Source: Candidatus Tokpelaia sp. JSC085 (GTDB lineage: Bacteria; Pseudomonadota; Alphaproteobacteria; Rhizobiales; Rhizobiaceae). Taken from it: 64,000 bases of DNA. How positions within the stretch are numbered: position 1 is the stretch's first letter; each line of letters starts with the position of its first letter. The notes below the pieces were generated by a model that made no database searches, was not told where the DNA came from, and saw only the letters and a program-made list of their open reading frames with translations. The stretch lies in the NCBI GenBank assembly GCA_003331005.1, contig QENC01000001.1, positions 124,001 through 188,000 on the forward strand, given 5' to 3'. Below are positions 1 through 10,069 of the stretch, in pieces. The translations under genes and the position numbers were made by a program.

Positions 1-455
1 TAGCAATAGTTTTGCTGGTGATTTATGTGGGTGCAGTAGCGGTACTCTTCCTGTTTGTCATTATGATGCTTGATGTGGATTTGATCACATTAAGAAGATA
101 CAGAATGCCGCGATATGCTCCAGTTGGTATCTTGGCGGGTATCGTTCTGCTGATGGAACTGATTGTTGTCTTTATTTCTTCCAATGTGGTGCAGATGGCT
201 AACAATCTGGCATATCCAACACCAGACATAGCAATGCGGAGCAATACACAGGCATTAGGTGATATACTTTATACGGATTATGTTTTTTATTTCGAGATTG
301 CTGGTCTTGTGCTTTTAGTAGCAATGATTGGCGCTATTACTTTAACTCTGCGTCACAAGACAGGAGTCAGAAGGCAGTCGATTGCAGAGCAGGTTGCCCG
401 GATGCCTAAAACATCTATTGAAATAAGAAAAATTGAATCCAACAAAGGTCTTTGA
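1..455 (+). CDS. nuoJ: NADH-quinone oxidoreductase subunit J (5' partial)
   Basis: Membrane subunit of respiratory complex I. The window opens inside the gene: the frame is already open at position 3 and reads AIVLLVIYVGAVAVLF, the conserved NuoJ segment around its third helix, so the true start lies upstream and the TTG at 12 is not the start. About 150 codons are present, with three hydrophobic stretches, and a basic tail with MPKTSIEIRK before TGA at 453-455. It is followed after 15 bases by nuoK, which is directly preceded by an unusual run of nine G. The order J-K-L-M-N is the standard nuo order. Identification is secure; only the N-terminus is missing. Confidence 0.95.
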   Translation, partial: AIVLLVIYVGAVAVLFLFVIMMLDVDLITLRRYRMPRYAPVGILAGIVLLMELIVVFISSNVVQMANNLAYPTPDIAMRSNTQALGDILYTDYVFYFEIAGLVLLVAMIGAITLTLRHKTGVRRQSIAEQVARMPKTSIEIRKIESNKGL

Positions 456-464
456 GGGGGGGGG
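456..464 (+). repeat. G9 homopolymer in the nuoK ribosome-binding region
   Basis: Nine consecutive G directly after the nuoJ stop and six bases before the nuoK ATG at 471. It must contain the Shine-Dalgarno signal of nuoK. Runs this long are rare in the AT-rich surroundings and are prone to length change by replication slippage, which would alter the spacing between the ribosome-binding site and the start. Confidence 0.8.
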
Positions 465-470
465 ACATAC

Positions 471-779
471 ATGCACGTCTACATTACTCATTATCTGTCT
501 GTTGCAGCGATTCTTCTTATAATCGGCATTGTCGGCATTTTTCTCAATCGCAAGAATGTCATTGTTCTTCTGATGTCAGTTGAGCTCATATTGCTTTCAG
601 TCAATTTTAATTTTGTAGCATTTTCCTCTGTTCTTCACAATCTGACTGGACAGATATTTGCACTATTTGTGCTAACCGTTGCTGCTGCAGAAGCGGCTAT
701 TGGCCTCGCTATTCTTGTCGTTTTCTTTCGAAACCGTGGTTCCATTGCGGTAGAAGATATCAATATGATGAAAGGTTGA
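471..779 (+). CDS. nuoK: NADH-quinone oxidoreductase subunit K
   Basis: Small proton-pumping membrane subunit of complex I, 102 aa, the usual length. Three transmembrane helices are visible (about residues 5-22, 29-50, 60-85). The segment [20 protein letters not shown] carries the conserved membrane glutamate of the second helix, and the third helix holds a second acidic residue in [11 protein letters not shown]. It lies between nuoJ and nuoL (six bases to the next start), so translation is probably coupled. The ATG follows a G9 tract that acts as the ribosome-binding site. No alternative identity is plausible. Confidence 0.96.
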   Translation: MHVYITHYLSVAAILLIIGIVGIFLNRKNVIVLLMSVELILLSVNFNFVAFSSVLHNLTGQIFALFVLTVAAAEAAIGLAILVVFFRNRGSIAVEDINMMKG

Positions 780-785
780 CGGAGA

Positions 786-2756
786 ATGTTGTTGTATCAT
801 GGAATCGTCTTCCTTCCACTCATCGGTTTTTTGATTGCCGGGTTGTACGGTACTCATATCGGAGCCCGCGCGTGCGAGCTTATCACTTGTGTTTTCATGG
901 TCATTGTAGCTATATTTTCATGGATTGCTTTTTTTTTCATGGCGTTTTCCAATGTTAATGTGTTGCACATTCCGGTTCTATGTTGGATGACAGTTGGCGA
1001 CCTTGATATAAACTGGGCGTTTCGTATTGATACGCTGACTGTTGTGATGTTTGTGGTCGTCAATTCGGTATCTGCACTCGTGCATATCTATTCAATCGGT
1101 TATATGCAACATGATCCGAATCGTACACGGTTTTTTTCCTATTTATCGCTTTTTACTTTCATGATGCTTATACTGGTGACGTCAGACAACCTGATTCAGA
1201 TGTTTTTCGGCTGGGAAGGTGTGGGGCTTGTCTCTTATCTCTTAATAGGGTTTTGGCATCAGCGATCAGAAGCAAATAGAGCAGCAATGAAAGCATTCAT
1301 TGTCAATCGTGTTGGTGATTTTGGCTTTCTTCTTGGTATATTTTGCATTTTTGTCTTGTTTGGGACTGTTGATTTTAACGATCTCTTCTTGAGATCGTTG
1401 TCAGGTCAATTTTCTGGCGGTCTGTCTTTCTTCAATGGAAAGATCATCGGGGAAGATGCGTTGACTATAGTCTGTTTATTGCTTTTTTTCGCTGCTATGG
1501 GAAAATCAGCGCAGTTTGTTTTGCATACTTGGCTGCCGGATGCAATGGAAGGTCCGACACCAGTCTCAGCCCTGATTCATGCAGCGACTATGGTGACAGC
1601 AGGTGTCTTTATGATCGCACGCATGTCACCACTTTTCGAGCTTGCATCTACAGCATTGACAACGATAACTTGTATCGGGGCGACAACTGCATTTTTTGGG
1701 GCCAGCGTTAGTCTTGTGCAGAATGATATCAAGCGCGTCATTGCCTATTCTACTTGTTCGCAACTCGGGTATATGTTTGTGGCACTAGGGGTAGGTGCAT
1801 ATGGTGCAGGGATATTCCATCTTTTCACACATGCGTTTTTTAAAGCGCTATTGTTTCTTGGTGCCGGTTCGGTTATCCATGCCCTTTCGGATGAACAGGA
1901 CATGCGGCGCATGGGTGGTTTATGGAAATATCTTCCAAAAACCTATTGGATGATGATCATTGGCACAATGACCCTGACAGGGGTTGGTATTCCTGGCACT
2001 TTTTTTGGAACAGCTGGTTTTTTCTCAAAGGACCCCATTATAGAAGCAGCTTTCATCGTTGCCAATCCGTTTGGGGAATATGCTTTTTGGATTCTTATTC
2101 TTACTGGATTTTTTACAAGTTTCTATTCTTGGCGTCTTATTTTCATGACATTTCATGGGAAACCACGCGCTACAGCCGATATAATGCATCATGTGCATGA
2201 ATCGCCTCCAATAATGCTTTTTCCCTTATTATTTCTTGGATTTGGCGCTTTATTCGCTGGAGTTTTGTTTCAGCCTTATTTTTTTGGATACGCTTATCAG
2301 GATTTTTGGAATGGGGCACTATTTACTTCTGAGAGTAACAATGTTGTGCATGCAGTGCATCACGTACCACTATGGGTAAAGTGGTTGCCGTTCTTTGTTA
2401 TGACAGCCGGCTTTTTTCTAGCATTTCTATTTTATATTGTCATGCCTTCTATGCCGAAAGCTTTGAAAGCGCGTTTTCCTAAAATTTATAAATTTCTTCT
2501 CAAGAAGTGGTATTTTGATGAGTTCTACACCATTTTTCTTGTGACCCCAGCGTTCGCTATTGGCCGCGTTCTCTGGAAAAAAGGTGATATGAAAATTATT
2601 GACGGATTTGGTCCTAATGGGATTGCTGTACGGGTTCTGGATATTACAAATAGGATTGTCCGCATGCAAACGGGTTATCTTTATCACTATGCATTTACGA
2701 TGTTAGTCAGCCTTGTTATGCTCATCACTTGGATGCTGATTGGGAGCATAAGATGA
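786..2756 (+). CDS. nuoL: NADH-quinone oxidoreductase subunit L
   Basis: Largest antiporter-like, proton-translocating membrane subunit of complex I, 656 aa. The proton-antiporter core is recognisable: [18 protein letters not shown] with the key glutamate (around residue 145), [20 protein letters not shown] (around 250) and the following lysine/histidine-bearing helices. The long C-terminal amphipathic helix and last transmembrane segment are present ([14 protein letters not shown] at the end). The ATG at 786 sits only six bases after the nuoK stop with GGAG just upstream. The 3' end overlaps the nuoM start by four bases (ATGA at 2753). Confidence 0.96.
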   Translation: MLLYHGIVFLPLIGFLIAGLYGTHIGARACELITCVFMVIVAIFSWIAFFFMAFSNVNVLHIPVLCWMTVGDLDINWAFRIDTLTVVMFVVVNSVSALVHIYSIGYMQHDPNRTRFFSYLSLFTFMMLILVTSDNLIQMFFGWEGVGLVSYLLIGFWHQRSEANRAAMKAFIVNRVGDFGFLLGIFCIFVLFGTVDFNDLFLRSLSGQFSGGLSFFNGKIIGEDALTIVCLLLFFAAMGKSAQFVLHTWLPDAMEGPTPVSALIHAATMVTAGVFMIARMSPLFELASTALTTITCIGATTAFFGASVSLVQNDIKRVIAYSTCSQLGYMFVALGVGAYGAGIFHLFTHAFFKALLFLGAGSVIHALSDEQDMRRMGGLWKYLPKTYWMMIIGTMTLTGVGIPGTFFGTAGFFSKDPIIEAAFIVANPFGEYAFWILILTGFFTSFYSWRLIFMTFHGKPRATADIMHHVHESPPIMLFPLLFLGFGALFAGVLFQPYFFGYAYQDFWNGALFTSESNNVVHAVHHVPLWVKWLPFFVMTAGFFLAFLFYIVMPSMPKALKARFPKIYKFLLKKWYFDEFYTIFLVTPAFAIGRVLWKKGDMKIIDGFGPNGIAVRVLDITNRIVRMQTGYLYHYAFTMLVSLVMLITWMLIGSIR

Positions 2757-4267
2757 TGACCCATCAATGGCCAATTCTTTCAACAGTCACGTTTTTACCA
2801 CTTTTTGGCGCACTGCTTATTCTCATGATAAAAGATGATAGTGACAACGCCAAGCGTAATATCCGTAATGTTGCCTTTCTGACGACGTTGTTTGTCTTTA
2901 TTCTCTCCCTAATAGTCTGGGCGGGCTTTGATAATACCGATCCTGGCTTTCAGATGGAGGAAAGAGCAAAGTGGCTTGGCGGTGGAATCAGCTACCATAT
3001 GGGAGTTGATGGCCTGTCTGTTTTGTTTGTGGTTCTTTCTGCTTTCCTTATGCCATTCTGTATCCTTGCCAGTTGGGAAACGATCAAGCATCAACTGAAG
3101 GATTATATGATAGCGTTTCTGATTCTCGAAACAATGACCATTGGTGTCTTTTGCGCGCTTGATGCTGTACTGTTTTATATTTTCTTTGAAGCCAGCCTCA
3201 TTCCGATGTTTATCATTATTGGTGTGTGGGGTGGTGCGCACCGCGTTTATGCTTCACTCAAATTCTTCCTCTATACATTGCTTGGTTCGCTGTTCATGTT
3301 AGTTGCCATAATGGTGATGTACTGGCAGACTGGCTCGCTAGATATCCTGATACTCCTGAATCACAAGTTTTCTTTTCATATGCAGGTATGGCTTTGGTTT
3401 GCATTTCTCGCATCTTTTGCTGTTAAAATGCCTATGTGGCCCGTACATACCTGGTTGCCAGATGCACATGTCGAAGCACCAACAGCAGGTTCGGTGATTC
3501 TAGCGGGCATTCTACTTAAGCTTGGTGGCTATGGGTTTTTACGTTTTTCCCTACCTATGTTTCCATTAGCATCCGCTAGATTTGCTCCACTTATTTTTAC
3601 GCTCTCCATTATCGCTATTGTATATGCATCTCTTGTCGCTCTCGTTCAGGGTGATATGAAGAAGCTCATTGCCTATTCTTCCGTAGGCCATATGGGCTAT
3701 GTGACAATGGGCATTTTCGCCGCAAATGAGCAGAGTGTTGAAGGCGCAATTTTTCAGATGTTATCTCATGGGATTATTTCGTCAGCATTATTTCTTTGTG
3801 TCGGTGTGATCTACGACCGTATGCACACGCGCGAAATTGTTGCTTTTGGCGGTCTTATCAATAAAATGCCGAAATATGCTGCCGTGTTTTTAATTTTGAC
3901 CATGGCCAATATTGCTTTGCCCGGCACCGCAGGGTTCCCTGGTGAATTTTTGACGCTGATCGGTGTGTTTCGTGTGAACCACTTCGTTGCGTGCATTGCA
4001 ACAACTGGGATTGTCCTTTCTGCTCTTTATGCGCTTTACCTCTATCGACGTGTTATCCTTGGTACTCTTAAAAAAGAAAACCTAAAAACATTTGTTGATT
4101 TGTCGTTTCGTGAAAAGTTTATTCTTTACCCAATGGTTATTCTTGCTCTTCTCTTTGGCATGTATCCTGCGCCAGTGCTGAATGTGATTCACTGTTCAGC
4201 AGAACTCCTTGTCAGTAATTATAATAACGCGGTACAGGCACATGCTGGCATGGTATTCTTACAATAA
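2753..4267 (+). CDS. nuoM: NADH-quinone oxidoreductase subunit M
   Basis: Antiporter-like membrane subunit of complex I, 504 aa from the chosen start. The start is ATG at 2753 ([17 protein letters not shown]), overlapping the nuoL stop, with GGGAG upstream; an in-frame ATG at 2729 would add eight residues lying wholly inside nuoL and lacks family support. Conserved functional residues are visible: [18 protein letters not shown] with the essential glutamate, and [20 protein letters not shown] with the essential lysine. Fourteen or so hydrophobic helices run along the protein. It lies between nuoL and nuoN in the operon. Confidence 0.95.
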   Translation: MMTHQWPILSTVTFLPLFGALLILMIKDDSDNAKRNIRNVAFLTTLFVFILSLIVWAGFDNTDPGFQMEERAKWLGGGISYHMGVDGLSVLFVVLSAFLMPFCILASWETIKHQLKDYMIAFLILETMTIGVFCALDAVLFYIFFEASLIPMFIIIGVWGGAHRVYASLKFFLYTLLGSLFMLVAIMVMYWQTGSLDILILLNHKFSFHMQVWLWFAFLASFAVKMPMWPVHTWLPDAHVEAPTAGSVILAGILLKLGGYGFLRFSLPMFPLASARFAPLIFTLSIIAIVYASLVALVQGDMKKLIAYSSVGHMGYVTMGIFAANEQSVEGAIFQMLSHGIISSALFLCVGVIYDRMHTREIVAFGGLINKMPKYAAVFLILTMANIALPGTAGFPGEFLTLIGVFRVNHFVACIATTGIVLSALYALYLYRRVILGTLKKENLKTFVDLSFREKFILYPMVILALLFGMYPAPVLNVIHCSAELLVSNYNNAVQAHAGMVFLQ

Positions 4268-4279
4268 AGGCGAAGGCAG

Positions 4280-5746
4280 ATGCAAACTGATCTGATAACG
4301 CAATTGATTTTGTGTGTTCCGGAGATTATGATAGCGACAGGCGCTCTTGCTCTGCTCCTAACTGGTGTTTTTATAAGAGGATATTCTTACACAATCGTGA
4401 CATGGCTGGCTATCGCTGTTCTTGTTGCTGCTGTTGTTCTGTTGGCTACGTCGCCATGTGACGGAACAGTATTTGGGGATGCATTGATTATTGATGCATT
4501 CAGCCGCTTTTCAAAAATTCTGATGTTAGTGAGCACCATTGCCGTATTGGTGATATCTATGAGTTGTGCCCGCGCTGAGAAATTCGATAAATTCGAATTT
4601 CCTGTACTGATATTATTGGCAACTTTAGGCATGATGCTGATGATTTCGGCAGGAAATATGCTCTCACTTTATCTGAGTCTCGAATTGCAGTCACTTGCGC
4701 TTTATGCACTGACTGCCATCAATCGTGATAATTTACGTTCAACAGAAGCAGGACTCAAATACTTTATTCTTGGATCTTTGTCTTCGGGACTTTTGCTGTA
4801 TGGTATCTCTTTATTGTATGGTTATACAGGTTATATTGGTTTTGCCGAAATTGCAGATGTTATCGCAAAACAGAGAATACAGCCAGGTCTCATGTTCGGG
4901 ATTGTCTTTGTTATCGCTGGTCTTGCTTTCAAGATTTCAGCGGTTCCTTTTCATATGTGGACACCGGATGTATATGAGGGTTCACCGACACCGGTTACTG
5001 CATTTTTTGCTAGTGCAGCAAAAGTTGCAGCTGTTGCTCTTATGAGCCGTGTTATTATCAGTGTCTTTGGTGCTTCTGTGACCGTCGTGTCTGATAGCAT
5101 GCCTGTTTGGCAAAAGATGATCATTTTTATAGCACTTGCATCTATGATGCTTGGCGCTTTTGCCGGTATTGGACAGCATAATATCAAACGCCTGATGGCT
5201 TATTCTTCCATCACGCATATGGGATATGTCTTGGTCGGTCTTGCCGCCGGTACAGTGACCGGTATACAGAGCGTTATTATCTATATGGTAATTTATGTGG
5301 CAATGACACTGGGCTGCTTCGCATTCATCCTTGCTATGAATAACCATGATGGATATGTAGAAAACATCTATGATCTTGCCGGGCTTATCCGGAATAATCC
5401 CTTTATGACGATTATCATGACGATTTGTCTTTTTTCATTAGCCGGCGTTCCAATGCTTGCCGGCTTTTTTGGCAAGTGGCATACTTTAGGAGCGGCGGTC
5501 GGGGCAGGATTTGTGCCACTTGCTGTTGTAGGTATCTTGTCATCTGTTATAGCCGCGTTTTATTATATACGTCTGATCAGGCTGATGTGGTTTGATGAGC
5601 CGAAAGCCCCTTTCAGGGATGTGCCCATAGATCTTTGCCTGGTCCTGATTCTTTCAGGAAGTTTTATACTGTTCTATATTTTTTTCGGTATTTGGATATC
5701 TCCGTGGGCGGAGCAAGCAGCGCAATCACTATTTCTTATGCTATGA
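4280..5746 (+). CDS. nuoN: NADH-quinone oxidoreductase subunit N
   Basis: Third antiporter-like subunit of complex I, 488 aa, normal length. Membrane helices run throughout, and the core motif AFKISAVPFHMWTPDVYEGSP (around residue 220) carries the conserved lysine; YLSLELQSLALYAL holds the conserved acidic residue of helix 5. The start follows AAGGCAG. The 3' end overlaps birA by four bases (ATGA at 5743), linking biotin ligase translation to the nuo operon, an arrangement common in Rhizobiales. Confidence 0.95.
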   Translation: MQTDLITQLILCVPEIMIATGALALLLTGVFIRGYSYTIVTWLAIAVLVAAVVLLATSPCDGTVFGDALIIDAFSRFSKILMLVSTIAVLVISMSCARAEKFDKFEFPVLILLATLGMMLMISAGNMLSLYLSLELQSLALYALTAINRDNLRSTEAGLKYFILGSLSSGLLLYGISLLYGYTGYIGFAEIADVIAKQRIQPGLMFGIVFVIAGLAFKISAVPFHMWTPDVYEGSPTPVTAFFASAAKVAAVALMSRVIISVFGASVTVVSDSMPVWQKMIIFIALASMMLGAFAGIGQHNIKRLMAYSSITHMGYVLVGLAAGTVTGIQSVIIYMVIYVAMTLGCFAFILAMNNHDGYVENIYDLAGLIRNNPFMTIIMTICLFSLAGVPMLAGFFGKWHTLGAAVGAGFVPLAVVGILSSVIAAFYYIRLIRLMWFDEPKAPFRDVPIDLCLVLILSGSFILFYIFFGIWISPWAEQAAQSLFLML

Positions 5747-6540
5747 TCTTTCGTCTAACACCTCACGCTATAGAAGCGGGTTATCGTATAATGTCATTTG
5801 ACAGGGTTGATTCTACCAATATTCTCGCTACTGCATTTGCTAGAAGCGGAGATACGGGGAAGTTGTGGATTGTTGCTATTGAACAGATGGCAGGGCGGGG
5901 CCGTCGTGGACGTCACTGGGTTAATATCCCCAATAATCTTTATGCAACATTGTTGCTGATTGATGATTTTTCCTCAGAACAGACGGCAACTCTTGGTTTT
6001 GTTGCTGGAGTATCTTTGATAGATGCTCTTCAGCATATTCTATCTCGCACTGATCGAGTTAGCTATTCCCTAAAATTGAAATGGCCTAATGATATTTTTC
6101 TAAATGGAGGCAAGCTTGGCGGGATATTGTTAGAATATTTGCCTTTCTTAAAGGGAGGCAATGGTATCGTGATTGGTATTGGCGTTAATGTTGTTACATC
6201 ACCGATAATAGATTTGCCTTACCCAGCAACGAGCCTGTGGCAAGCTGGAGTTTATTGTTCGGCAGCAGAGATCTTCGAAGTTCTTTCTCACACTTGGGTC
6301 GACAATTACAATATATGGAATCATGGCGCAGGTCTTCTAAAGATTCAAAAAAGATGGCTGCATCATGCAGCCAATCTTGGACAGATGGTCCACGTCAGGA
6401 TCAACAACAGAATTACATCAGGTATCTTTGAAACCATTGACAAAGATTGTCACTTTGTCCTCCGGAGATCTGATGGACAGAAAGTGATTATTTCAGCTGG
6501 CGATGTATATTTTGGCAGTATCGCTTCTGCCCATCTCTAG
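5743..6540 (+). CDS. birA: Biotin--[acetyl-CoA-carboxylase] ligase
   Basis: Transfers biotin through biotinyl-AMP onto the biotin carboxyl carrier protein; its expected substrate, accB, lies at 60255 in this window. 265 aa from the ATG at 5743, which overlaps the nuoN stop as ATGA. An upstream in-frame ATG at 5635 would start inside nuoN. Family motifs are GRGRRGRHW (biotinyl-AMP loop, about residue 52), KWPNDIFLNGGKLGGILLE (about 110-128) and GIGVNV. There is no N-terminal DNA-binding domain, so this is a monofunctional ligase and not a BirA-type repressor. Confidence 0.93.
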   Translation: MIFRLTPHAIEAGYRIMSFDRVDSTNILATAFARSGDTGKLWIVAIEQMAGRGRRGRHWVNIPNNLYATLLLIDDFSSEQTATLGFVAGVSLIDALQHILSRTDRVSYSLKLKWPNDIFLNGGKLGGILLEYLPFLKGGNGIVIGIGVNVVTSPIIDLPYPATSLWQAGVYCSAAEIFEVLSHTWVDNYNIWNHGAGLLKIQKRWLHHAANLGQMVHVRINNRITSGIFETIDKDCHFVLRRSDGQKVIISAGDVYFGSIASAHL

Positions 6541-6695
6541 CTCTCGCGCGTCTCTACAGCTTGTCGCTCTTTTTGTAAACTCTGGCAAAATGCTCCTGGC
6601 TATCAGCCAGAAATCTTTTCTGTCTTCGGCCACCAGAGTTTTGTCAAGATACAATGAGTCTTTTGATTGAGTCTTTACTGAAAAAGGAGAATTTT

Positions 6696-8372
6696 ATGTT
6701 GCTATCAAATGATATCGGATTCATCTTTTTGCCTTTGGGGGGCGTTGGTGAAATCGGTATGAACTTAGCTGTTTATGGCTACGGCCCTGCAAATAACCGG
6801 CAGTGGCTTGTTGTTGATATGGGTGTGATTTTTGCTGGACCTGAACTTCCGGGGACTGATCTCATCATACCAGATATACGGTTTCTTGAAAATGAACGCC
6901 ATAACGTTTGTGGATTGATTTTAACACATGCTCATGAGGATCATTTTGGTGCGGTTCCAAGTCTCTGGCCACGATTAAAAATTCCGATTTATTGCACTGC
7001 ATTTACAGCAGGATTACTAGAGAACAAGAGAGAAGTGAATTTTCAGTTCCATAAAATTCCTCTTAATATATTTAAGATTGGAGAGCGATTTCACGTTGGT
7101 CCGTTTGAGATTGAGCCTATTGGTGTCTCACACTCCATTCCTGATTCTGTTTCACTTGCTATACGAACATCGCTTGGTACTGTTCTACATACCGGAGATT
7201 GGAAAATAGATGACACACCAGCTCTTGAGATACGAACAGATGAGAAACAATTTCGTGCTCTTGGCCAGGAAGGTGTTCTTGCACTTATCTGTGATTCAAC
7301 TAATGCGCTTATTGATGTCGTTTCTCCTCTGTCTGAGAACGCTATCAGGAGCAATCTGGAAAAAATCATAGATAGCGCTCCAGGATGTGTTGCTATTACA
7401 ACCTTTGCGTCTAATATCAGTCGGATAAAGTCTATTGCTCTCGCTGCTGAAAGGGCCGGCCGCCGTATTTTTCTACTTGGTCGCTCAGTGAAGCGCAATG
7501 TAGCTCTTGCCAAGGAGCTTGGTTATCTAAAAGGTATAAAGCCTTTTTTGAATGAAGAAGATTACGCGTTGATACCACGTGATAAATCCGTTTTGCTTTT
7601 GAGCGGCAGCCAGGGAGAGCCACGTGCAGCTTTGTCAAAAATTGCACGTCGTGAAATGCATGGTATCACATTGATGGCAGGAGATCTGCTGATTTTTTCG
7701 GCACGCAGTATTCCTGGCAATGAAAGAGCGATTACTGATGTGCAAAACCGTCTGATTGATCGTGGAATTAAGATTATAACCGATAATGATATGCCTGTAC
7801 ATGTTTCCGGCCATCCTTATCGCTGCCAGTTGAAAAAAATGTATGCATGGGTGAAGCCTAAAATTCTGATCCCAATACACGGAGAGGCTGCTCATCTTGT
7901 TGCACACGCTTCATTAGGGACCCTCGCCGGAATAGAAACAGTGGCACAGATTAGAAATGGTGATATGCTACAGCTAGCACCGGGTACCTCTAGAGTGATT
8001 GCTCAGGCCCCTTTCGGCCGGATTTACAGAGATGGGAATCTAGTGGGAGATAAAGATCAGCTTGGAATACGCGAGCGGCGGAAGCTGAGTTGTGTCGGTC
8101 ATGTTGTGGTTTCGCTCTTATTTGATAACGCTCATGAGTGTGCTGACCAGATCAAGCTAGTTGCTTTAGGAATACCTGGAACAGGTGCTTGTGGTAGACT
8201 GATGGAGCAGATTCTTATAGAGCGTGTTGAAGATGCTGTCAGGAAGATTTCTAAAAAGTGCCGCCATGATGAAAAAATTATGCATGAGGTGGTGCGTAAA
8301 GCCGTTCTTTCCGCAGTTTATGACAACTGGGGTAAAAAGACAATCGTGAACGTCTTTTTACACCGCATGTAA
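6696..8372 (+). CDS. rnj: Ribonuclease J (metallo-beta-lactamase/beta-CASP)
   Basis: 5'-3' exo/endoribonuclease for rRNA processing and mRNA decay. 558 aa. The start is ATG at 6696 behind AAGGAG; an in-frame ATG at 6654 would add 14 residues absent from relatives. The metal-binding signature THAHEDHFGA (about residues 77-86), the later histidine in GVSHSIPDS, HTGDWK, the beta-CASP motif VSGHP and PIHGEAAHL are all visible. The C-terminal domain ends in the family-typical WGKKTIVNVFL. It sits after birA with a 155-base spacer and probably has its own promoter. Relatives in Rhizobiales occupy the same position after the nuo operon. Confidence 0.93.
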   Translation: MLLSNDIGFIFLPLGGVGEIGMNLAVYGYGPANNRQWLVVDMGVIFAGPELPGTDLIIPDIRFLENERHNVCGLILTHAHEDHFGAVPSLWPRLKIPIYCTAFTAGLLENKREVNFQFHKIPLNIFKIGERFHVGPFEIEPIGVSHSIPDSVSLAIRTSLGTVLHTGDWKIDDTPALEIRTDEKQFRALGQEGVLALICDSTNALIDVVSPLSENAIRSNLEKIIDSAPGCVAITTFASNISRIKSIALAAERAGRRIFLLGRSVKRNVALAKELGYLKGIKPFLNEEDYALIPRDKSVLLLSGSQGEPRAALSKIARREMHGITLMAGDLLIFSARSIPGNERAITDVQNRLIDRGIKIITDNDMPVHVSGHPYRCQLKKMYAWVKPKILIPIHGEAAHLVAHASLGTLAGIETVAQIRNGDMLQLAPGTSRVIAQAPFGRIYRDGNLVGDKDQLGIRERRKLSCVGHVVVSLLFDNAHECADQIKLVALGIPGTGACGRLMEQILIERVEDAVRKISKKCRHDEKIMHEVVRKAVLSAVYDNWGKKTIVNVFLHRM

Positions 8373-8728
8373 AAAGTCATTTAAATTTGGTCCTGTTAAA
8401 ATGAAATGAAAAGTGTAAAAAGAATTAAAATCCGTTAAAATAAAAACTATGCTAAAATTAATATAAAGGTTTGAAGACATTAGGTAATAGTCATCAGAAA
8501 ATCTGTCATCTATTCATAGATCTGCTGACCACATTTTTTTATTGTAATATGATTCTGTATGTCCACTATTGATATACATGTAACGCTTCTTGGCCAATCC
8601 GATGAAGTCTTGACATCGTTTGTATAGTGCTTGGTTTGTGATTATTTCTGCGCTACAAGGATGCAGGTAACGCCAGTGGGAGTTTCTGAGCTGTTTTTGT
8701 TTTTCATTTTTTTGAATTGGTGTTGCTG
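8373..8728 (+). other. 356-base gene-free spacer between rnj and proS
   Basis: AT-rich spacer with no convincing ORF, tRNA or terminator. From memory, Brucella/Rhizobium carry methylmalonyl-CoA epimerase and a DUF1467 membrane protein here; I could not recognise a remnant of either. A consensus -35 hexamer TTGACA occurs near 8612 but lacks a good -10 at the right distance. Confidence 0.5.
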
Positions 8729-10060
8729 ATGCGTCTTTCAAATTATTTTCTGCCCGTTCTTAAAGAAAATCCGAAAGAAGCTGAAATTGTCTCACATCGT
8801 ATGATGCTCCGTGCGGGTATGATCCGCCAGCAATCCACAGGAATCTATTCTTGGTTGCCATTAGGAAAGAAGGTGCTGGACAAAGTTTGTGCCATTATTC
8901 GGGAAGAACAGAATCGTGCTGGTGCACTTGAAATCTTGATGCCAACTATACAGTCTGCAGATCTTTGGCATGAAAGTGGTCGTTACGATGGTTATGGAAA
9001 GGAAATGCTACGCATTCAAGATCGTCAGGAACGTTATATGCTCTATGGCCCGACAAATGAGGAAATGGTCACAGACATTTTTCGTTCTTATGTACGTTCC
9101 TATAAGGATCTACCATTAACTCTTTATCATATCCAGTGGAAATTTCGTGATGAAGTTCGTCCTCGCTTTGGTGTATTGCGTTCACGCGAATTTCTTATGA
9201 AAGATGCCTATTCTTTTGATCTTGATTGCAAAGGCGCGCGTGCTGCTTATAATCGTATGTTTGTCGCCTATTTGCGCACATTTTCTCGAGTCGGACTGAG
9301 AGCTATTCCGATGCATGCTGAGACAGAGCCAATTGGCGGTGATCTTAGCCATGAGTTTATTATTCTTGCTGATACGGGAGAAAGTGCTGTTTTTTGCGAT
9401 CGTCAATATCTAGACATGACAGTGCCGGATAATGATATAGATTTTTCTAATGATGCTGTTCTGGCTACTATTGTACGCCAGTGGACAGAACCTTACGCTG
9501 CAACAGAAGCAATGCACGATACAGACGGTGTATGGGCTGCTCTATCCGCAAGTAGAAAGATTGCGGCACGTGGGATAGAAGTAGGACATATTTTTCATTT
9601 TGGCACGAAATATTCTGAACCGATGGGGGCTCGTGTCGCTGGATCCAATGGCCAGATGTGGCCAGTTTCTATGGGATCTTATGGCATTGGACCCTCACGG
9701 CTTGTTGCAGCGGTCGTTGAGGCATCACATGATGAAAAAGGTATAATCTGGCCGGAAGCGATTACGCCATTTCATATTGGTATTATCAATATAAAACCAG
9801 GAGATATATTGTGCGATCGCTTTTCAGAGACCTGTTATCACCAGTTACAGAATGCTGGCTTTGAATGCTTATTTGATGACAGTCAGGAGAGAACTGGCTC
9901 AAAATTTGCGATCATGGATCTTATTGGCCTGCCTTTGCAGATAATCATTGGGCCACGTGGTACTGTTTCTGGTGAGGTTGAAGTAAAGGATCGCAAGAGC
10001 GGTAAACGTAAAACAGTCTCACTTGAAACTGCAATAAACTATATTACAGGAAAACAATAA
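8729..10060 (+). CDS. proS: Prolyl-tRNA synthetase (short alpha-type)
   Basis: Class II aminoacyl-tRNA synthetase charging tRNA-Pro, 443 aa. The short length, without the roughly 180-residue editing insertion of E. coli ProRS, is typical of Alphaproteobacteria. Motif 1 ([17 protein letters not shown], about 37-53), [10 protein letters not shown], motif 2 with [21 protein letters not shown] (about 136-156) and motif 3 ([13 protein letters not shown]) are present. ATG at 8729 gives MRLSNYFLP, matching relatives; in-frame TTG at 8717 is an unlikely start. Ribosome-binding signal is weak. It is followed ten bases later by lolC. Confidence 0.94.
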   Translation: MRLSNYFLPVLKENPKEAEIVSHRMMLRAGMIRQQSTGIYSWLPLGKKVLDKVCAIIREEQNRAGALEILMPTIQSADLWHESGRYDGYGKEMLRIQDRQERYMLYGPTNEEMVTDIFRSYVRSYKDLPLTLYHIQWKFRDEVRPRFGVLRSREFLMKDAYSFDLDCKGARAAYNRMFVAYLRTFSRVGLRAIPMHAETEPIGGDLSHEFIILADTGESAVFCDRQYLDMTVPDNDIDFSNDAVLATIVRQWTEPYAATEAMHDTDGVWAALSASRKIAARGIEVGHIFHFGTKYSEPMGARVAGSNGQMWPVSMGSYGIGPSRLVAAVVEASHDEKGIIWPEAITPFHIGIINIKPGDILCDRFSETCYHQLQNAGFECLFDDSQERTGSKFAIMDLIGLPLQIIIGPRGTVSGEVEVKDRKSGKRKTVSLETAINYITGKQ

Positions 10061-10069
10061 ATAAAGAGA

